A stretch of 64,000 nucleotides of DNA from Mycobacterium paragordonae (GTDB taxonomy: Bacteria > Actinomycetota > Actinomycetes > Mycobacteriales > Mycobacteriaceae): contig NZ_CP025546.1 of NCBI RefSeq assembly GCF_003614435.1, positions 2,542,001 to 2,606,000 of the forward strand, read 5' to 3'. The notes beneath the pieces were generated by a model. That model was not told the origin of the DNA and searched no databases. It saw only the letters and a program-made list of their open reading frames with translations. This document shows, piece after piece, positions 45,871 to 57,167 of this stretch. Each line of letters begins with the position of its first letter. The stretch's first letter is position 1. Made by a program: the position numbers and the translations under genes.

Positions 45871-46704
45871 ATGACCAGCCTGACGGACGAGTTTGTCGAG
45901 ACGGACGTGGGGCGGCTGCACGTGCTGCGCCGAGGTACGGGACCGGTGACCATCCTGTGGCACAGCCTGTTTCTCGACTCCCGGTCGTGGGTTCCGCTGA
46001 TCGGCGCGCTGGCCGAACTGGTGCCGGACCGGACCGTCATCGCCGTTGACGGTCCGTCACACGGGCGCAGCGAACCGCTCAACCGCGACTTCACCTTCGA
46101 TGAATGCGCGCGGGCGGCCGCCGATGTCCTGGACCGCATCGGTGTCGACGAGCCGGTGGACTGGGTGGGCAACGCCTGGGGCGGTCACGTCGGAATCGTG
46201 CTGGCCGCAGGGCAACCTCAGCGGATCCGCACGCTCACCACCATCGGCACCCCCGTGCATGGCACCGAGGCCCGATTTCGTGTCACGAAGGGCTGGCCTC
46301 TGGTGGCGCTGTATCGGCTCTTCGGGCCGATCAAACTCGTCTGCGATCCGCTGTCGGAAGCGCTGCTGGGACCGGACGGATCGGCCGAGGTGATGGACGC
46401 ATTCCGCGAGGCCGACCGGCTCGGGATGTACCACGCCGTGCGCTCGATGATGCTGAAACGCCCAGGCCTGCACGACCGACTACCGCAGATCGCGGCGCCG
46501 ACCCTGATGCTCGCCGCTCACGACGACGACGAAGGCTGGCCGCCGGACCAGGCCCGGGCAGCCTGCGCCGCGATGCGCGACGCGCGGGTTGGCGTGGTGC
46601 GAGGTGGCGGCCGGGTGGCGCCACTGCTGGTCGATGCGCAGACGGTCGCTCGGACACTGGTCGACTTCTGGGCGAGCGCCTCGCCTGATGCGCCGCGACA
46701 CTGA
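45871..46704 (+). CDS. Alpha/beta-hydrolase fold protein with non-canonical nucleophile elbow
   Basis: 277 residues from ATG 45871. The fold is clear: oxyanion region LWHSLFLDSRSW, then AVDGPSHGRSEPL and a nucleophile elbow WVGNAWGGHVG. In the Sm-x-Nu-x-Sm pattern the nucleophile position is Ala, where Ser, Asp or Cys is expected. The normal C-terminal His region (RGGGRVAPLLVDAQ) also lacks a clear His. It may be non-hydrolytic or use other chemistry. It is divergent from MarR. Confidence 0.78.
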   Translation: MTSLTDEFVETDVGRLHVLRRGTGPVTILWHSLFLDSRSWVPLIGALAELVPDRTVIAVDGPSHGRSEPLNRDFTFDECARAAADVLDRIGVDEPVDWVGNAWGGHVGIVLAAGQPQRIRTLTTIGTPVHGTEARFRVTKGWPLVALYRLFGPIKLVCDPLSEALLGPDGSAEVMDAFREADRLGMYHAVRSMMLKRPGLHDRLPQIAAPTLMLAAHDDDEGWPPDQARAACAAMRDARVGVVRGGGRVAPLLVDAQTVARTLVDFWASASPDAPRH

Positions 46705-46768
46705 ACCGCCGCACAAGACACGCCGGCGAGGGTGTGCCTGCTGTCAGTCTCGACGGCGGCCCAGCCGC

Positions 46769-48109
46769 TCAGAGGTCGGCGAACAACCCCGTCAGGACGT
46801 CCAGGCCCTCGGTCAGCAGTTCGTCGCTGATCGTCAGCGGCGGCAGCAGCCGGATGATGTTGCCGAACATTCCGCAGGTCAGCACGATCACCCCGGCGGC
46901 GTGCGCCGCGGTCGCCAACCGCGTCGTCAACTCGGGGTCGGGGTCGGACGTGCCGGACTTCACCAGTTCCATCGCGATCATGGCGCCGCGCCCACGCACG
47001 TCACCGACCCGGTCGTCGCCCGCCTGCAGTCGCAGCAGCGGCTCGGTGATCACGCGCTCGATCTCCTGCGCCCGCTCGATCAGGCCGTCGGACTCGATCA
47101 TCTTGATGGTGGCCAACGCCGCCGCACACGCGACGGGGTTGCCGCCGAACGTCCCGCCCAGGCCGCCCGCATGCGGGGCATCCATGACCTCGGCCCGGCC
47201 CGTGATTCCCGACAGCGGCAGCCCGTCGGCGATGCCCTTGGCCGTCACGATGATGTCGGGCTGAATGCCCTCGTGCTCGCAGGCGAACATCTTGCCGGTG
47301 CGCGCAAACCCCGATTGCACCTCGTCGGCGATGAACACCACGTCGTTCTCCCGGCACCAGCGCAGCAGCGCGGGCAGGAAGCCTTCGGCCGGGACGATGA
47401 ACCCGCCCTCACCCTGGATCGGCTCGATGATGACCGCCGCCAGGTTCTTCGCGCCGACCTGCTTGTCCATCACGCTGATCGCGCGGGCCGCGGCCTTTTC
47501 GCCGTCGGTGGCCAGTTCCTTGTCCAGCAGGCCGTCCCGGTAGGGATAGGACAGCGGAGCCCGGTAGATCTCCGGCGCGAACGGGCCGAACCCGCTCTTG
47601 TAGGGCATCGACTTGGCGGTGAGCGCCATCGTCAGGTTGGTCCGGCCGTGGTAGGCGTGGTCGAAGGCGACGACGGCAGACCTGCCGGTGTATGAGCGCG
47701 CGACCTTGATCGAGCTCTCGACCGCCTCGGCGCCGGAGTTGAACAACACCGAACGCTTCTCGCCCTCACCCGGGGTGATCCGGTTCAGCTCCTCGGCCAC
47801 CGCGACGTACCCCTCGTACGGCGTCACCATGAAGCAGGTGTGAGTGAATTCCGCGACCTGCCGGCGTACCGCCTCCACGACGGGTGGGGCGGCGTTGCCG
47901 ATCGTGGTCACCGCGATACCGGAGCCTAGGTCGATGAGCCGGTTGCCGTCCACGTCCTCCACGACGCCGCCACCGGCGCGCGCAATGAACACCGGCAGCG
48001 TGACTCCCACGCCGTGCGAGACCGCGGCGGTCCGCCGCTTGTTCAACTCCAAGGAGGCGGGACCAGGGATTTCGGTGGCCAAATGACGGCTCTGCTCGAG
48101 GCTGGCCAC
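46769..48109 (-). CDS. gabT: 4-aminobutyrate aminotransferase
   Basis: 446 residues from GTG 48109. Class III PLP aminotransferase: NSGAEAVESSIKVAR, the AYHGRTNLTMALT block, and PLP lysine in IVTAKGIADGLPLSG, with IADEVQSGFARTG carrying the PLP-binding Asp. It converts GABA and 2-oxoglutarate to succinate semialdehyde and glutamate. Its neighbour car is the same strand, and yajC is divergent, as in M. tuberculosis. Confidence 0.95.
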   Translation of the reverse strand: MASLEQSRHLATEIPGPASLELNKRRTAAVSHGVGVTLPVFIARAGGGVVEDVDGNRLIDLGSGIAVTTIGNAAPPVVEAVRRQVAEFTHTCFMVTPYEGYVAVAEELNRITPGEGEKRSVLFNSGAEAVESSIKVARSYTGRSAVVAFDHAYHGRTNLTMALTAKSMPYKSGFGPFAPEIYRAPLSYPYRDGLLDKELATDGEKAAARAISVMDKQVGAKNLAAVIIEPIQGEGGFIVPAEGFLPALLRWCRENDVVFIADEVQSGFARTGKMFACEHEGIQPDIIVTAKGIADGLPLSGITGRAEVMDAPHAGGLGGTFGGNPVACAAALATIKMIESDGLIERAQEIERVITEPLLRLQAGDDRVGDVRGRGAMIAMELVKSGTSDPDPELTTRLATAAHAAGVIVLTCGMFGNIIRLLPPLTISDELLTEGLDVLTGLFADL

Positions 48110-48348
48110 GGACTCCTCCTCCCGCGGACGCGCAGGTCACGTCGCGATCCAAAGCCTAGCCGGTGACCGGCGCGCGAGCGGCTTCAGCCGTGCCCGCCGC
48201 CGGCCGGGCCGATGCCGGTCGGTTTGCGACCTGCGCGAATGGCAGACTGGACCCCTAGCGACGTGAGTGTGCCCGGTTCAGACCGGCGCCGGCCCCGGAT
48301 TGTGCGGGGGAATTCGAGCAATACCGATATGAAAGACGGGCGTTTCTG

Positions 48349-48720
48349 ATGGAGAGTTTTGTCCTGTTCCTGCCGTTCCTGCTCATCATGGGCGGGTTCA
48401 TGTATTTCGCGTCGCGGCGGCAACGCAAGGCGATGCAGGCCACCATCGACCTGCACGAGTCGTTGCAGCCGGGGGACCGCGTGCACACGACATCGGGACT
48501 GGAAGCGACGGTCGTCAGCTTCACCGACGACACCGTCGACCTCGAGATCTCACCCGGCGTCGTCACGACGTGGATGAAGCTGGCCGTGCGGGACCGGATC
48601 CTGCCCGACGACGATGAGGACTATGACGACGAGGACTATGAGGTCAAGAGCACCGCATTGGAGGTAGGCGAGGACGAGCCCACCGACTCGGAGTCCGGCC
48701 GCGTCATCAAGGATTCCTGA
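48349..48720 (+). CDS. yajC: Sec translocon accessory protein YajC
   Basis: 123 residues. A single N-terminal membrane helix (FVLFLPFLLIMGGFMYFA) is followed by the YajC cytosolic domain (LQPGDRVHTTSGLEATVVSF). The C-terminal tail is very acidic (DDDEDYDDEDYE). It interacts with SecDF at the inner membrane; secD begins 118 nt downstream. Confidence 0.93.
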   Translation: MESFVLFLPFLLIMGGFMYFASRRQRKAMQATIDLHESLQPGDRVHTTSGLEATVVSFTDDTVDLEISPGVVTTWMKLAVRDRILPDDDEDYDDEDYEVKSTALEVGEDEPTDSESGRVIKDS

Positions 48721-48837
48721 CCCACTCCGACTGCCGCGCGCGCGAAATCCGTCGGAACGCGGCACGTAGTCTTTTCGGAGGCTCTGTCCAGGGCTGGATG
48801 GATCCTCAAGACCGATTCTCAAGGAGACAGAAGGAAC

Positions 48838-50751
48838 GTGGCATCGTCTTCGGCGCCGGTGCAGCCTGCCCGCTATCTGTCCGTGTTCCTGCTCATGCTC
48901 GTCGGCGTCTACCTGCTGGTGTTTCTCACCGGGGACAAGAAGACAACGCCCAAGCTGGGCATCGACCTGCAGGGTGGCACCCGGGTCACGCTGACCGCGC
49001 GGACTCCCGACGGTTCACGACCCAGCCGGGACGCGCTGGCGCAGGCTCAGCAGATCATCAGCTCCCGAGTCAACGGGCTGGGCGTCTCCGGCTCGGAAGT
49101 CGTCGTCGACGGCGACAATCTGGTCATCACGGTGCCCGGCAGCGACGGCAACGAGGCCCGCGACCTGGGCCAGACGGCGCGGCTCTACATCCGGCCGGTG
49201 CTCAACTCGATGCCGGCGCAGAAGGCGCCCCAGGAGCCCAAGCCCGGGCAGCAACCGTCCGGCGGCGAGCCGGGCGCTCCCGCCCCCGCCCCAGGGGCCC
49301 CCGCCCCGGCCCCGGGTGCTCCCGGCGCACCGGCTCCCGCGCCAGGTGGACCGGCGCCCGCCCCCGGCGCGCCCGGTGCTTCGGCACCCGCCCCGGCGCA
49401 GTCCGGCGCCCCCGCTCCGGCGCCACCGCGTGGACAGCCCAGGCCCTACCCGCAGGATCCCGCGCCCAGCCCCTCGCCGGCGCCGAGTCCGGCGCCCAGC
49501 AGTCCCGCGCCTGGCAGTCCCGCGCCGGGGTCCACCCCCGCGCCGGCGCCCGGCCCGGCCCCCTCGCCGTCGCCCACGGGCGAGGCGCCGCCCACCGACG
49601 CACCGGCGGCCCCGGACCCACGCAAGGATCTGGCCGAGCGCATCGCGCAGGAAAAGAAGTGGCGGCAGAACACCAGCCAATACATCCAGATGATCGCGCT
49701 GCAGTTCGAAGCCACCCGCTGCGACAAGGACGACATCCTGGCCGGCAATGACGATCCGAAGTTGCCGCTGGTCACCTGCTCGACCGACCACAAGACGGCC
49801 TACCTGTTGGCGCCGTCGATCATCAGCGGCGACCAGATCCAGGACGCCACCTCCGGGATGAATCAGAGCAGCCTGGGCTACGTGGTTGACCTGCAGTTCA
49901 AGAGTGCCGCGGCCAACGTCTGGGCCGACTACACGGCCGCGCACACCGGCACTCAGACCGCCTTCACGCTGGACTCGCAGGTGGTCAGCGCGCCGATGAT
50001 CAGGGAGCCGATCCCTGGCGGGCGCACCCAGATCAGCGGCGGTGATCCACCGTTCAGCGCGGCGACCGCCAAGCAGCTCGCCAACGTCCTGAAGTACGGG
50101 TCGCTGCCGTTGTCGTTTGAGTCCTCAGAAGCCCAAACCGTCTCGGCGACACTGGGTTTGACGTCGCTGCGGGCCGGCCTGATCGCCGGCGGGATCGGCC
50201 TGCTGCTGGTCCTGTTGTATTCACTGCTCTACTACCGGGTGCTCGGGGTGCTCACCGCGTTGTCGTTGGTCGCTTCTGGCGCAATGGTTTACGCGATCCT
50301 GGTGCTGCTGGGCCGGTACATCAACTACACCCTGGACCTGGCCGGGATCGCGGGTCTGATCATCGGCATCGGCACCACCGCCGACTCGTTCGTGGTGTTC
50401 TTCGAACGCATCAAAGATGAGATACGCGAAGGTCGTTCGTTCCGGTCGGCGGTACCGCGCGGTTGGGCAAGGGCCCGCAAGACGATCGTGTCCGGCAACG
50501 CAGTGACGTTCCTGGCGGCCGCCGTGCTGTATTTCCTGGCGATCGGACAGGTGAAGGGATTCGCGTTCACCCTGGGCCTCACCACCATCCTCGACCTCGT
50601 CGTCGTATTCCTGGTGACCTGGCCGCTGGTGTATCTCGCCTCTAAATCTGCGCGACTGGGCAAGCCGGCGTACAACGGCCTGGGCGCAGTTCAGCAGGTC
50701 GCACGCGAGCGCCGGGCGTCGAGTTCGGCAGCCAAGACGGGACGGGGTTAA
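48838..50751 (+). CDS. secD: Protein translocase subunit SecD
   Basis: 637 residues from GTG 48838, with AAGGAGACAGAAGG upstream. The first membrane segment is near 12-32; the periplasmic P1 domain ([16 protein letters not shown], then [14 protein letters not shown]) follows. A proline/alanine-rich insert at about 127-262 is mostly [12 protein letters not shown] repeat. The five C-terminal helices are typical ([43 protein letters not shown]). It uses proton motive force to help export. The secF gene starts 3 nt downstream. Confidence 0.95.
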   Translation: MASSSAPVQPARYLSVFLLMLVGVYLLVFLTGDKKTTPKLGIDLQGGTRVTLTARTPDGSRPSRDALAQAQQIISSRVNGLGVSGSEVVVDGDNLVITVPGSDGNEARDLGQTARLYIRPVLNSMPAQKAPQEPKPGQQPSGGEPGAPAPAPGAPAPAPGAPGAPAPAPGGPAPAPGAPGASAPAPAQSGAPAPAPPRGQPRPYPQDPAPSPSPAPSPAPSSPAPGSPAPGSTPAPAPGPAPSPSPTGEAPPTDAPAAPDPRKDLAERIAQEKKWRQNTSQYIQMIALQFEATRCDKDDILAGNDDPKLPLVTCSTDHKTAYLLAPSIISGDQIQDATSGMNQSSLGYVVDLQFKSAAANVWADYTAAHTGTQTAFTLDSQVVSAPMIREPIPGGRTQISGGDPPFSAATAKQLANVLKYGSLPLSFESSEAQTVSATLGLTSLRAGLIAGGIGLLLVLLYSLLYYRVLGVLTALSLVASGAMVYAILVLLGRYINYTLDLAGIAGLIIGIGTTADSFVVFFERIKDEIREGRSFRSAVPRGWARARKTIVSGNAVTFLAAAVLYFLAIGQVKGFAFTLGLTTILDLVVVFLVTWPLVYLASKSARLGKPAYNGLGAVQQVARERRASSSAAKTGRG

Positions 50752-50754
50752 GCC

Positions 50755-52074
50755 ATGGCGTCCAAGCCCGAAGCCAAGACCGAAGCCAAGACCGAAGTCA
50801 TCGAACTCGACGACGACTCGAAAACCACTGGGCCGCAACACAGTTTCCTCTCGCGGCTGTACACCGGCACCGGTGCCTTCGAGGTGGTCGGGCGGCGCAA
50901 GCTCTGGTACGGCGTCAGCGGATCGATCATGGCGATCGCCATCCTGGCGATTCTGATCCGGGGGTTCACCTTCGGTATCGACTTCAAGGGCGGCACCACC
51001 GTCTCGATGCCCTCCGCGGGTGCGTCGGGCACCGCCCAGGTCACCCAGGTCGAAGACGTGTTCCACCGCGCCATCGGTAAAGACCCCGAATCGGTGGTCA
51101 CCGTCGGCAAGGGTTCGTCGGCCACCGTGCAGATCCGGTCCGAAACCCTGTCCAACGAGCAGACCGAGAAGCTGCGCAACGCGCTGTTCGACGCGTTCCA
51201 CCCCAAGGGGCCCGACGGGAATCCCAGTAAGAAGGCCATCAGCGACGCGGCGGTGTCGGAAACGTGGGGCGGCCAGATCACCAAGAAGGCGGTGATCGCG
51301 CTGGTGGTGTTCTTGGTGCTGGTCGCCGTCTACATCACCGTGCGATACGAGCGCTACATGACGCTGTCGGCGCTGGCGGCCATGATCTTCGACATCACAG
51401 TCACAGCAGGGGTGTACGCCCTGGTGGGCTTCGAAGTCACCCCCGCGACGGTGATCGGGCTGCTGACCATCCTCGGGTTCTCCATCTACGACACCGTCAT
51501 CGTGTTCGACAAGGTGGAAGAGAACACCCACGGCTTCCAGCACACCACCCGGCGCACCTTCGCTGAACAGGCCAACCTGGCCGTCAACCAGACGTTCATG
51601 CGGTCGATCAACACGAGCCTGATCTCGGTGTTGCCGGTGCTGGCGCTGATGGTGGTGGCGGTCTGGCTTCTGGGCGTCGGCACGCTGAAGGACCTGGCGC
51701 TGGTGCAGCTCATCGGCATCATCATCGGCACCTACTCGTCGATCTTCTTCGCCACGCCGCTGCTGGTCACGCTGCGCGAACGCACCGAGTTGGTGCGCAC
51801 CCACACCCGCCGGGTGCTGCGCCGGCGCAACGCCGGACCGGCGACCGAGAAGCCGGCCGCCACGGACAAACCCGCCAAGCCCGCCAAGCCCGGTAAGCCC
51901 GCCGACACCGACGACACCGACGACGCCGACGACACCGCAACCACGGAACAGGCCACCGAGGCCGCCACCTTCAGCAAGCCTGCGGCCACCAACAAACCGG
52001 CACCCGGTGCGCGACCCGCGCGTCCCACCGGCACCCGGCGCCCCACCGGCAAGCGAAACGCCGGCAAGCGGTAG
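50755..52074 (+). CDS. secF: Protein translocase subunit SecF
   Basis: 439 residues. Six membrane segments: the N-terminal one ends at GFTFGIDFKGGTTVSMPS, and the family signature is TVIGLLTILGFSIYDTVIVFDKVEEN. The C-terminal 110 residues are a cytosolic tail of Lys, Pro, Asp and Thr. It pairs with SecD. Confidence 0.95.
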   Translation: MASKPEAKTEAKTEVIELDDDSKTTGPQHSFLSRLYTGTGAFEVVGRRKLWYGVSGSIMAIAILAILIRGFTFGIDFKGGTTVSMPSAGASGTAQVTQVEDVFHRAIGKDPESVVTVGKGSSATVQIRSETLSNEQTEKLRNALFDAFHPKGPDGNPSKKAISDAAVSETWGGQITKKAVIALVVFLVLVAVYITVRYERYMTLSALAAMIFDITVTAGVYALVGFEVTPATVIGLLTILGFSIYDTVIVFDKVEENTHGFQHTTRRTFAEQANLAVNQTFMRSINTSLISVLPVLALMVVAVWLLGVGTLKDLALVQLIGIIIGTYSSIFFATPLLVTLRERTELVRTHTRRVLRRRNAGPATEKPAATDKPAKPAKPGKPADTDDTDDADDTATTEQATEAATFSKPAATNKPAPGARPARPTGTRRPTGKRNAGKR

Positions 52075-52079
52075 GCCGC

Positions 52080-53729
52080 ATGTCCATCTGGTCTCGCTGG
52101 CGTGCAGCGATGCTGGCCTCCGGCGTGGCCGTGCTGATCGCGGCCACCCTGAGCGCCTGCTCGGGCAGTGCCGCGGGCAGGGTCGACTACGTGGTGGACG
52201 GCGTTCTGTCCACCTACAACGCCAACACGGTGATCGGCGCTGCCTCGGCGGGCGCCCAGGCATTCGCGCGGACCCTCACCGGGTTCGGCTACCACGGGCC
52301 CGACGGGCAGGTCGTCGCCGACCACGACTTCGGCACCATCTCGGTGGTGGGCGGCTCTCCGCTCGTCCTCGACTACCAGATCGCGGACAACGCCATCTAT
52401 TCCGACGGCAAGCCGGTGACGTGTGACGACCTCGTGCTGGCATGGGCGGCGCAGTCCGGGCGGTTCGGCGGGTTCGACGCCGCCACCCAGGCCGGCTACG
52501 TCGACATCGCGAACATCGAGTGCACACCCGGCCAGAAGAAGGCCCGGGTCTCCTTCATTCCGGACCGCGGCGTCGTCGACTACACCCAGCTGTTCACCGC
52601 GACCTCGATGATGCCGTCACACGTCATCTACGACACCCTCGGCACCGACATCACCACGGCGTTGCTGACCAACAAGGGCGCGGTGGTCGAACAGGTCGCG
52701 AAGGTGTGGAACAGCACCTGGGACCTCAAGCCGGGCATCGACCTCAAGCGTTTCCCGTCGTCCGGGCCGTACAAGATCGAGCGGGTGCTGGACGGCGGCG
52801 CGGTGGTGCTGGTGGCCAACGACCGGTGGTGGGGCGCCAAGGCGATCACCAAGCGGATCACGGTGTGGCCGCAGGGCGCTGACATCCAGGACCGGGTGAA
52901 CAACCGCAGCGTCGACGTCGTCGATGTGGCGGCCGGGTCGTCGGGGGCGCTGGCCACGCCGGACAACTATGAACGTGCCGATGCCCCGTCGGCCGGAATC
53001 CAGCAGCTGATCTTCGCGGCGCAGGGCCCGCTTGCGACGAGCGCCGCCCGGCACGCGTTCGCGCTGTGCACCCCGCGGGACGCGATCGCCCGCGACGCCG
53101 GTGTGCCGATCGCCAACTCGCGGCTGTCGCCGGCGGCCGAGGATGCACTGTCCGCGGCCGAGGGCGCCAACGAGGCCGCCCAATTCAGCAAGGCCGACCC
53201 GAACGCCGCGCGGGCCGCGCTTAACAATGCCGCGCTGACGGTGCGGATCGGCTACCGCGGGCCGAACGCGCGCCTGGCCGCCACCGTCGGTTCCATCGCC
53301 GCCTCGTGCGCGCCGGCCGGAATCACCGTGTCGAACGTGACCCTGGACACCTCGGGGCCCCAGGCGCTGCGGGACGGGAAGATCGACGTGCTGCTGGCCA
53401 GCACCGGGGGAGCCAGCGGCAGCGGGTCCACCGGATCGTCGTCGATGGATGCCTACGACCTGCACAGCGGCAACGGGAACAACCTGTCGGGCTACGCGAA
53501 TCCGCAGGTGGACGGGATCATCGGCGCGCTGGCGGTCTCGGCGGACCCTGCCGAGCGAGCTCGGTTGCTGGCCGAAGGCGCCCCGATTCTGTGGGGCGAC
53601 ATGCCGACCCTGCCGTTGTACCGGCAGCAACGCACCTTGTTGATGTCGAAGAAGATGTACGCGGTGAGCCGCAATCCCACGCGTTGGGGGGTCGGCTGGA
53701 ACATGGACCGATGGGCCCTGATGCAATGA
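52080..53729 (+). CDS. Lipoprotein, peptide/solute-binding (family 5) ABC transporter component
   Basis: 549 residues from ATG 52080. A signal peptide with lipobox LSAC (cleavage before Cys 32) precedes a family-5 substrate-binding fold, with the [20 protein letters not shown] and [19 protein letters not shown] blocks typical of OppA/DppA proteins. No permease gene is adjacent. Context: between secF and apt, equal to Rv2585c. It likely binds a peptide or other nutrient at the outer face of the membrane. Confidence 0.88.
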   Translation: MSIWSRWRAAMLASGVAVLIAATLSACSGSAAGRVDYVVDGVLSTYNANTVIGAASAGAQAFARTLTGFGYHGPDGQVVADHDFGTISVVGGSPLVLDYQIADNAIYSDGKPVTCDDLVLAWAAQSGRFGGFDAATQAGYVDIANIECTPGQKKARVSFIPDRGVVDYTQLFTATSMMPSHVIYDTLGTDITTALLTNKGAVVEQVAKVWNSTWDLKPGIDLKRFPSSGPYKIERVLDGGAVVLVANDRWWGAKAITKRITVWPQGADIQDRVNNRSVDVVDVAAGSSGALATPDNYERADAPSAGIQQLIFAAQGPLATSAARHAFALCTPRDAIARDAGVPIANSRLSPAAEDALSAAEGANEAAQFSKADPNAARAALNNAALTVRIGYRGPNARLAATVGSIAASCAPAGITVSNVTLDTSGPQALRDGKIDVLLASTGGASGSGSTGSSSMDAYDLHSGNGNNLSGYANPQVDGIIGALAVSADPAERARLLAEGAPILWGDMPTLPLYRQQRTLLMSKKMYAVSRNPTRWGVGWNMDRWALMQ

Positions 53730-53736
53730 GGTTGCG

Positions 53737-54261
53737 GTGAGCAGTGTTCCTGCCATGATCACGGCCCTGGCCCGCACTGTCCCTGACTTCCCGGAACCTG
53801 GCGTACTTTTTCGCGACCTCACCCCGGTGTTCGCCGACAGGGACGCGCTAGCCGCGATCACCGACGGATTGGCGGACGTCGCGAGCGGCGCCGACCTGGT
53901 CGCCGGCATCGATTCGCGCGGTTTCCTGCTGGCCGCGGCCGTCGCCACCCGGCTGCGCACCGGCGTGCTGGCCATCCGGAAGGGCGGCAAGCTGCCGCCG
54001 CCGGTGCTCAGCGAGGACTATCAGCGCGAGTATGGCGCGGCCACCATCGAGATCCCCGCCGACGGGATCGAACTGGTGGGTCTGCGTGTCGTGGTCATCG
54101 ACGACGTGCTGGCCACCGGGGGTAGCGTCGCCGCCGCGCAGCGCTTGCTCGAGCGGGTCGGCGCCGACGTCACCGCTGCGGCGGTGGTCATGGAGCTGGA
54201 GGCGCTGGGCGGCCGCGACGCGATCGCGCCGCTGCCCCTGCACAGCCTCAGCCGGGCGTGA
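53737..54261 (+). CDS. apt: Adenine phosphoribosyltransferase
   Basis: 174 residues from GTG 53737 (ATG 53755 is also possible). PRTase fold: [17 protein letters not shown] at the N-terminus, [17 protein letters not shown], and the PRPP loop [17 protein letters not shown]. It salvages adenine to AMP. It lies between the lipoprotein and the small protein preceding relA. Confidence 0.94.
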   Translation: MSSVPAMITALARTVPDFPEPGVLFRDLTPVFADRDALAAITDGLADVASGADLVAGIDSRGFLLAAAVATRLRTGVLAIRKGGKLPPPVLSEDYQREYGAATIEIPADGIELVGLRVVVIDDVLATGGSVAAAQRLLERVGADVTAAAVVMELEALGGRDAIAPLPLHSLSRA

Positions 54262-54287
54262 GTTCTGCAGACACGAGGGGAGCCTGA

Positions 54288-54746
54288 ATGAGTGGCGAGG
54301 ATGTGCAGGGTGCGGTGAACCCGCGACCGCGGCCCGCCGGGGTGAGTGATGCCACCGTGGAAGCGGTCGGGGCGGTGACCGAAGCGCTGGAGTGGGTGGA
54401 GCGGGCGCGCGGCCACCTGTACTCGTTTCACCAGCTCATGGGACACGCCGATCTGCTACTCGGCGAGGCCTGCGACAAACTGCGTGCCGCCGGACACGAC
54501 GACATCGCCCAACGGCTCGAGGACGACATGGTGGGCCGCAACGTGTTGCAGGGACGGTGGACCTTCCAGATCGTCGAGGAGTTCGACGACGACTACTGGT
54601 CGGTGTTCCGGGATCACGAGCGCCAGGTCCGCGACGCGTTGCAGGGTGGTATGCGGCACTTGTTCGAATCCGAGATGAAGGAAGACCGCCGCACCGCCGG
54701 CCGGCCACACCACGAAGCCCGCCCTGGCGAGGCACCGGATCACTGA
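54288..54746 (+). CDS. Conserved helical small protein between apt and relA
   Basis: 152 residues from ATG 54288. No membrane segment or signal peptide. Mostly helical with acidic and aromatic blocks (ALEWVERARGHLYSFHQLMGHADLLL, QIVEEFDDDYWSVFRDHERQVR). I do not recognise a named family. It lies 27 nt after apt and 45 nt before relA, co-directional, so it is likely in their transcript. Confidence 0.65.
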   Translation: MSGEDVQGAVNPRPRPAGVSDATVEAVGAVTEALEWVERARGHLYSFHQLMGHADLLLGEACDKLRAAGHDDIAQRLEDDMVGRNVLQGRWTFQIVEEFDDDYWSVFRDHERQVRDALQGGMRHLFESEMKEDRRTAGRPHHEARPGEAPDH

Positions 54747-54790
54747 ACGACCCGGACGGACCGGATATCCTCTAAGCGGAGGTGACTGAC

Positions 54791-57151
54791 GTGGCGGAAG
54801 ACCAGAGCACGTTGCAGGCTGCCGCGCCGCCGACCGAACCGCTGCCCGTCGCGGAGATTCCCGAGCCGCCGGTAGAGCCGCTCAAGACCACAACCAGCGC
54901 GTCCCGGCGGGTCCGCGCCCGGCTGGCGCGACGGATGACCGCGCGCAGCGGCGCCATCAACCCGGTTCTGGAGCCGCTGATCGCGGTGCACCGGGAGGTC
55001 TATCCGAAAGCGGATCTGGCGATCCTGCAGCGGGCCTACGAGGTGGCCGACCAACGGCACGCCACCCAGTTCCGGCACTCCGGCGACCCCTACATCACCC
55101 ACCCGCTGGCCGTCGCCAACATCCTCGCCGAGTTGGGCATGGACACCACGACGTTGGTGGCCGCCTTGTTGCACGACACCGTCGAGGACACCGGTTACAC
55201 CATCGAGCAACTCTCCGAGGACTTCGGTGAAGAGGTGGGCCACCTCGTCGACGGCGTGACCAAGCTGGACCGGGTCGTGCTGGGCAGCGCCGCTGAGGGC
55301 GAGACGATCCGCAAGATGATCACCGCGATGGCGCGCGACCCGCGGGTGTTGGTGATCAAGGTGGCCGACCGGTTGCACAACATGCGAACCATGCGCTTCC
55401 TGCCGCCGGAGAAGCAGGCCCGCAAGGCCCGCGAAACGCTGGAAGTGATTGCGCCCCTTGCGCACCGGCTCGGCATGGCCAGCGTCAAATGGGAGCTGGA
55501 AGACCTGTCGTTCGCGATCCTGCACCCCAAGAAGTACGAGGAGATCGTCCGGCTGGTCGCCGGTCGCGCACCGTCCCGCGACACCTACCTGGCCAAGGTA
55601 CGCACCGAGATCACCAACACCCTGAACGGATCGAAGATCAAGGCGGTGGTGGAGGGCCGGCCCAAGCACTACTGGTCGATCTACCAGAAGATGATCGTCA
55701 AGGGCCGCGACTTCGACGACATCCACGACCTGGTCGGCATCCGCATCCTGTGCGATGAGATCCGCGACTGCTATGCCGCTGTGGGCGTGGTGCATTCGCT
55801 GTGGCAGCCGATGGCGGGACGGTTCAAGGACTACATCGCGCAGCCCAGATACGGCGTGTACCAGTCGCTGCACACGACCGTCGTCGGCCCGGAGGGCAAG
55901 CCGCTGGAGGTGCAGATACGCACCCGCGACATGCACAAGACGGCCGAGTTCGGTATCGCCGCCCACTGGCGTTACAAGGAAGCCAAGGGCCGCAACGGTG
56001 TTCCGCACCCGCATGCCGCCGCCGAGATCGACGACATGGCCTGGATGCGTCAACTGCTCGACTGGCAACGGGAGGCCGCCGACCCCGGCGAGTTCCTGGA
56101 GTCCTTGCGTTACGACCTTGCGGTACAAGAGATTTTCGTGTTCTCACCCAAGGGTGACGTCTTCACACTGCCGACGGGATCCACGCCGGTGGACTTCGCC
56201 TACGCGGTGCACACCGAAGTCGGTCACCGCTGCATCGGCGCCCGGGTCAACGGACGACTGGTGGCGCTGGAGCGCAAGCTCGAAAATGGGGAAGTAGTCG
56301 AGGTTTTCACCTCGAAAGCCCAGAACGCCGGGCCGTCGCGGGACTGGCAGCAGTTCGTCGTGTCGCCGCGGGCGAAGTCGAAGATCCGGCAGTGGTTTGC
56401 CAAGGAGCGCCGTGAGGAGGCGCTGGAAGCCGGCAAGGAAGTCATGGCCCGCGAGGTGCGCCGGGGCGGACTTCCGTTGCAGCGCTTGGTTAATGGTGAG
56501 TCGATGGCCGCGGTTGCCCGCGAGCTGCACTACACCGATGTGTCGGCGATGTACACCGCGATCGGCGAGGGGCACGTCTCGGCTCGCCATGTGGTGCAGC
56601 GGTTGCTGGCCGAGCTCGGCGGTATCGACCAGGCCGAGGAGGAACTGGCCGAGCGGTCCACCCCGACGACGATGCTGCGGCGGCCGCGCAGCACCGAAGA
56701 TGTGGGCGTCTCGGTCCCTGGGGCGCCGGGCGTGCTGACCAAGCTGGCCAAGTGCTGCACCCCGGTGCCGGGCGACCAGATCATGGGGTTCGTCACCCGG
56801 GGCGGCGGCGTCAGCGTGCACCGCACCGACTGCACCAACGCCGCATCGCTGCAGCAGCAGGCCGAGCGCATCATCGAGGTGCTGTGGGCGCCCTCGGCGT
56901 CATCGGTGTTCCTGGTGGCGATTCAGGTCGAGGCGCTGGACCGCCACCGCCTGCTGTCGGACATCACCCGGGTGCTCGCCGACGAGAAGGTGAACATCCT
57001 GTCGGCGTCGGTCACCACCTCAGGTGACCGGGTGGCGATCAGCCGCTTCACCTTCGAGATGGGTGACCCCAAGCATCTGGGGCATCTGCTGAACGTGGTG
57101 CGCAATGTCGAGGGTGTGTACGACGTGTACCGGGTGACGTCCGCTTCTTGA
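54791..57151 (+). CDS. relA: Bifunctional (p)ppGpp synthetase/hydrolase
   Basis: 786 residues from GTG 54791: GGAGGT lies 8 nt upstream and VAEDQS matches the M. tuberculosis N-terminus I recall; GTG 54782 is an alternative. The HD hydrolase domain (about 80-200) has [10 protein letters not shown] and RLHNMRTM. The synthetase is at 270-390 (YWSIYQKM, the [12 protein letters not shown] block), then TGS ([19 protein letters not shown]) and ACT domains. It makes and degrades the stringent-response alarmone. Confidence 0.96.
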   Translation: MAEDQSTLQAAAPPTEPLPVAEIPEPPVEPLKTTTSASRRVRARLARRMTARSGAINPVLEPLIAVHREVYPKADLAILQRAYEVADQRHATQFRHSGDPYITHPLAVANILAELGMDTTTLVAALLHDTVEDTGYTIEQLSEDFGEEVGHLVDGVTKLDRVVLGSAAEGETIRKMITAMARDPRVLVIKVADRLHNMRTMRFLPPEKQARKARETLEVIAPLAHRLGMASVKWELEDLSFAILHPKKYEEIVRLVAGRAPSRDTYLAKVRTEITNTLNGSKIKAVVEGRPKHYWSIYQKMIVKGRDFDDIHDLVGIRILCDEIRDCYAAVGVVHSLWQPMAGRFKDYIAQPRYGVYQSLHTTVVGPEGKPLEVQIRTRDMHKTAEFGIAAHWRYKEAKGRNGVPHPHAAAEIDDMAWMRQLLDWQREAADPGEFLESLRYDLAVQEIFVFSPKGDVFTLPTGSTPVDFAYAVHTEVGHRCIGARVNGRLVALERKLENGEVVEVFTSKAQNAGPSRDWQQFVVSPRAKSKIRQWFAKERREEALEAGKEVMAREVRRGGLPLQRLVNGESMAAVARELHYTDVSAMYTAIGEGHVSARHVVQRLLAELGGIDQAEEELAERSTPTTMLRRPRSTEDVGVSVPGAPGVLTKLAKCCTPVPGDQIMGFVTRGGGVSVHRTDCTNAASLQQQAERIIEVLWAPSASSVFLVAIQVEALDRHRLLSDITRVLADEKVNILSASVTTSGDRVAISRFTFEMGDPKHLGHLLNVVRNVEGVYDVYRVTSAS

Positions 57152-57167
57152 GGCTTCCTGAGGCCTC

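Noticed and set aside
45348..46172. Longer MarR frame reaching into the hydrolase gene
   Set aside because: It would overlap the divergent hydrolase start and the operator. ATG 45812 gives a normal MarR size.
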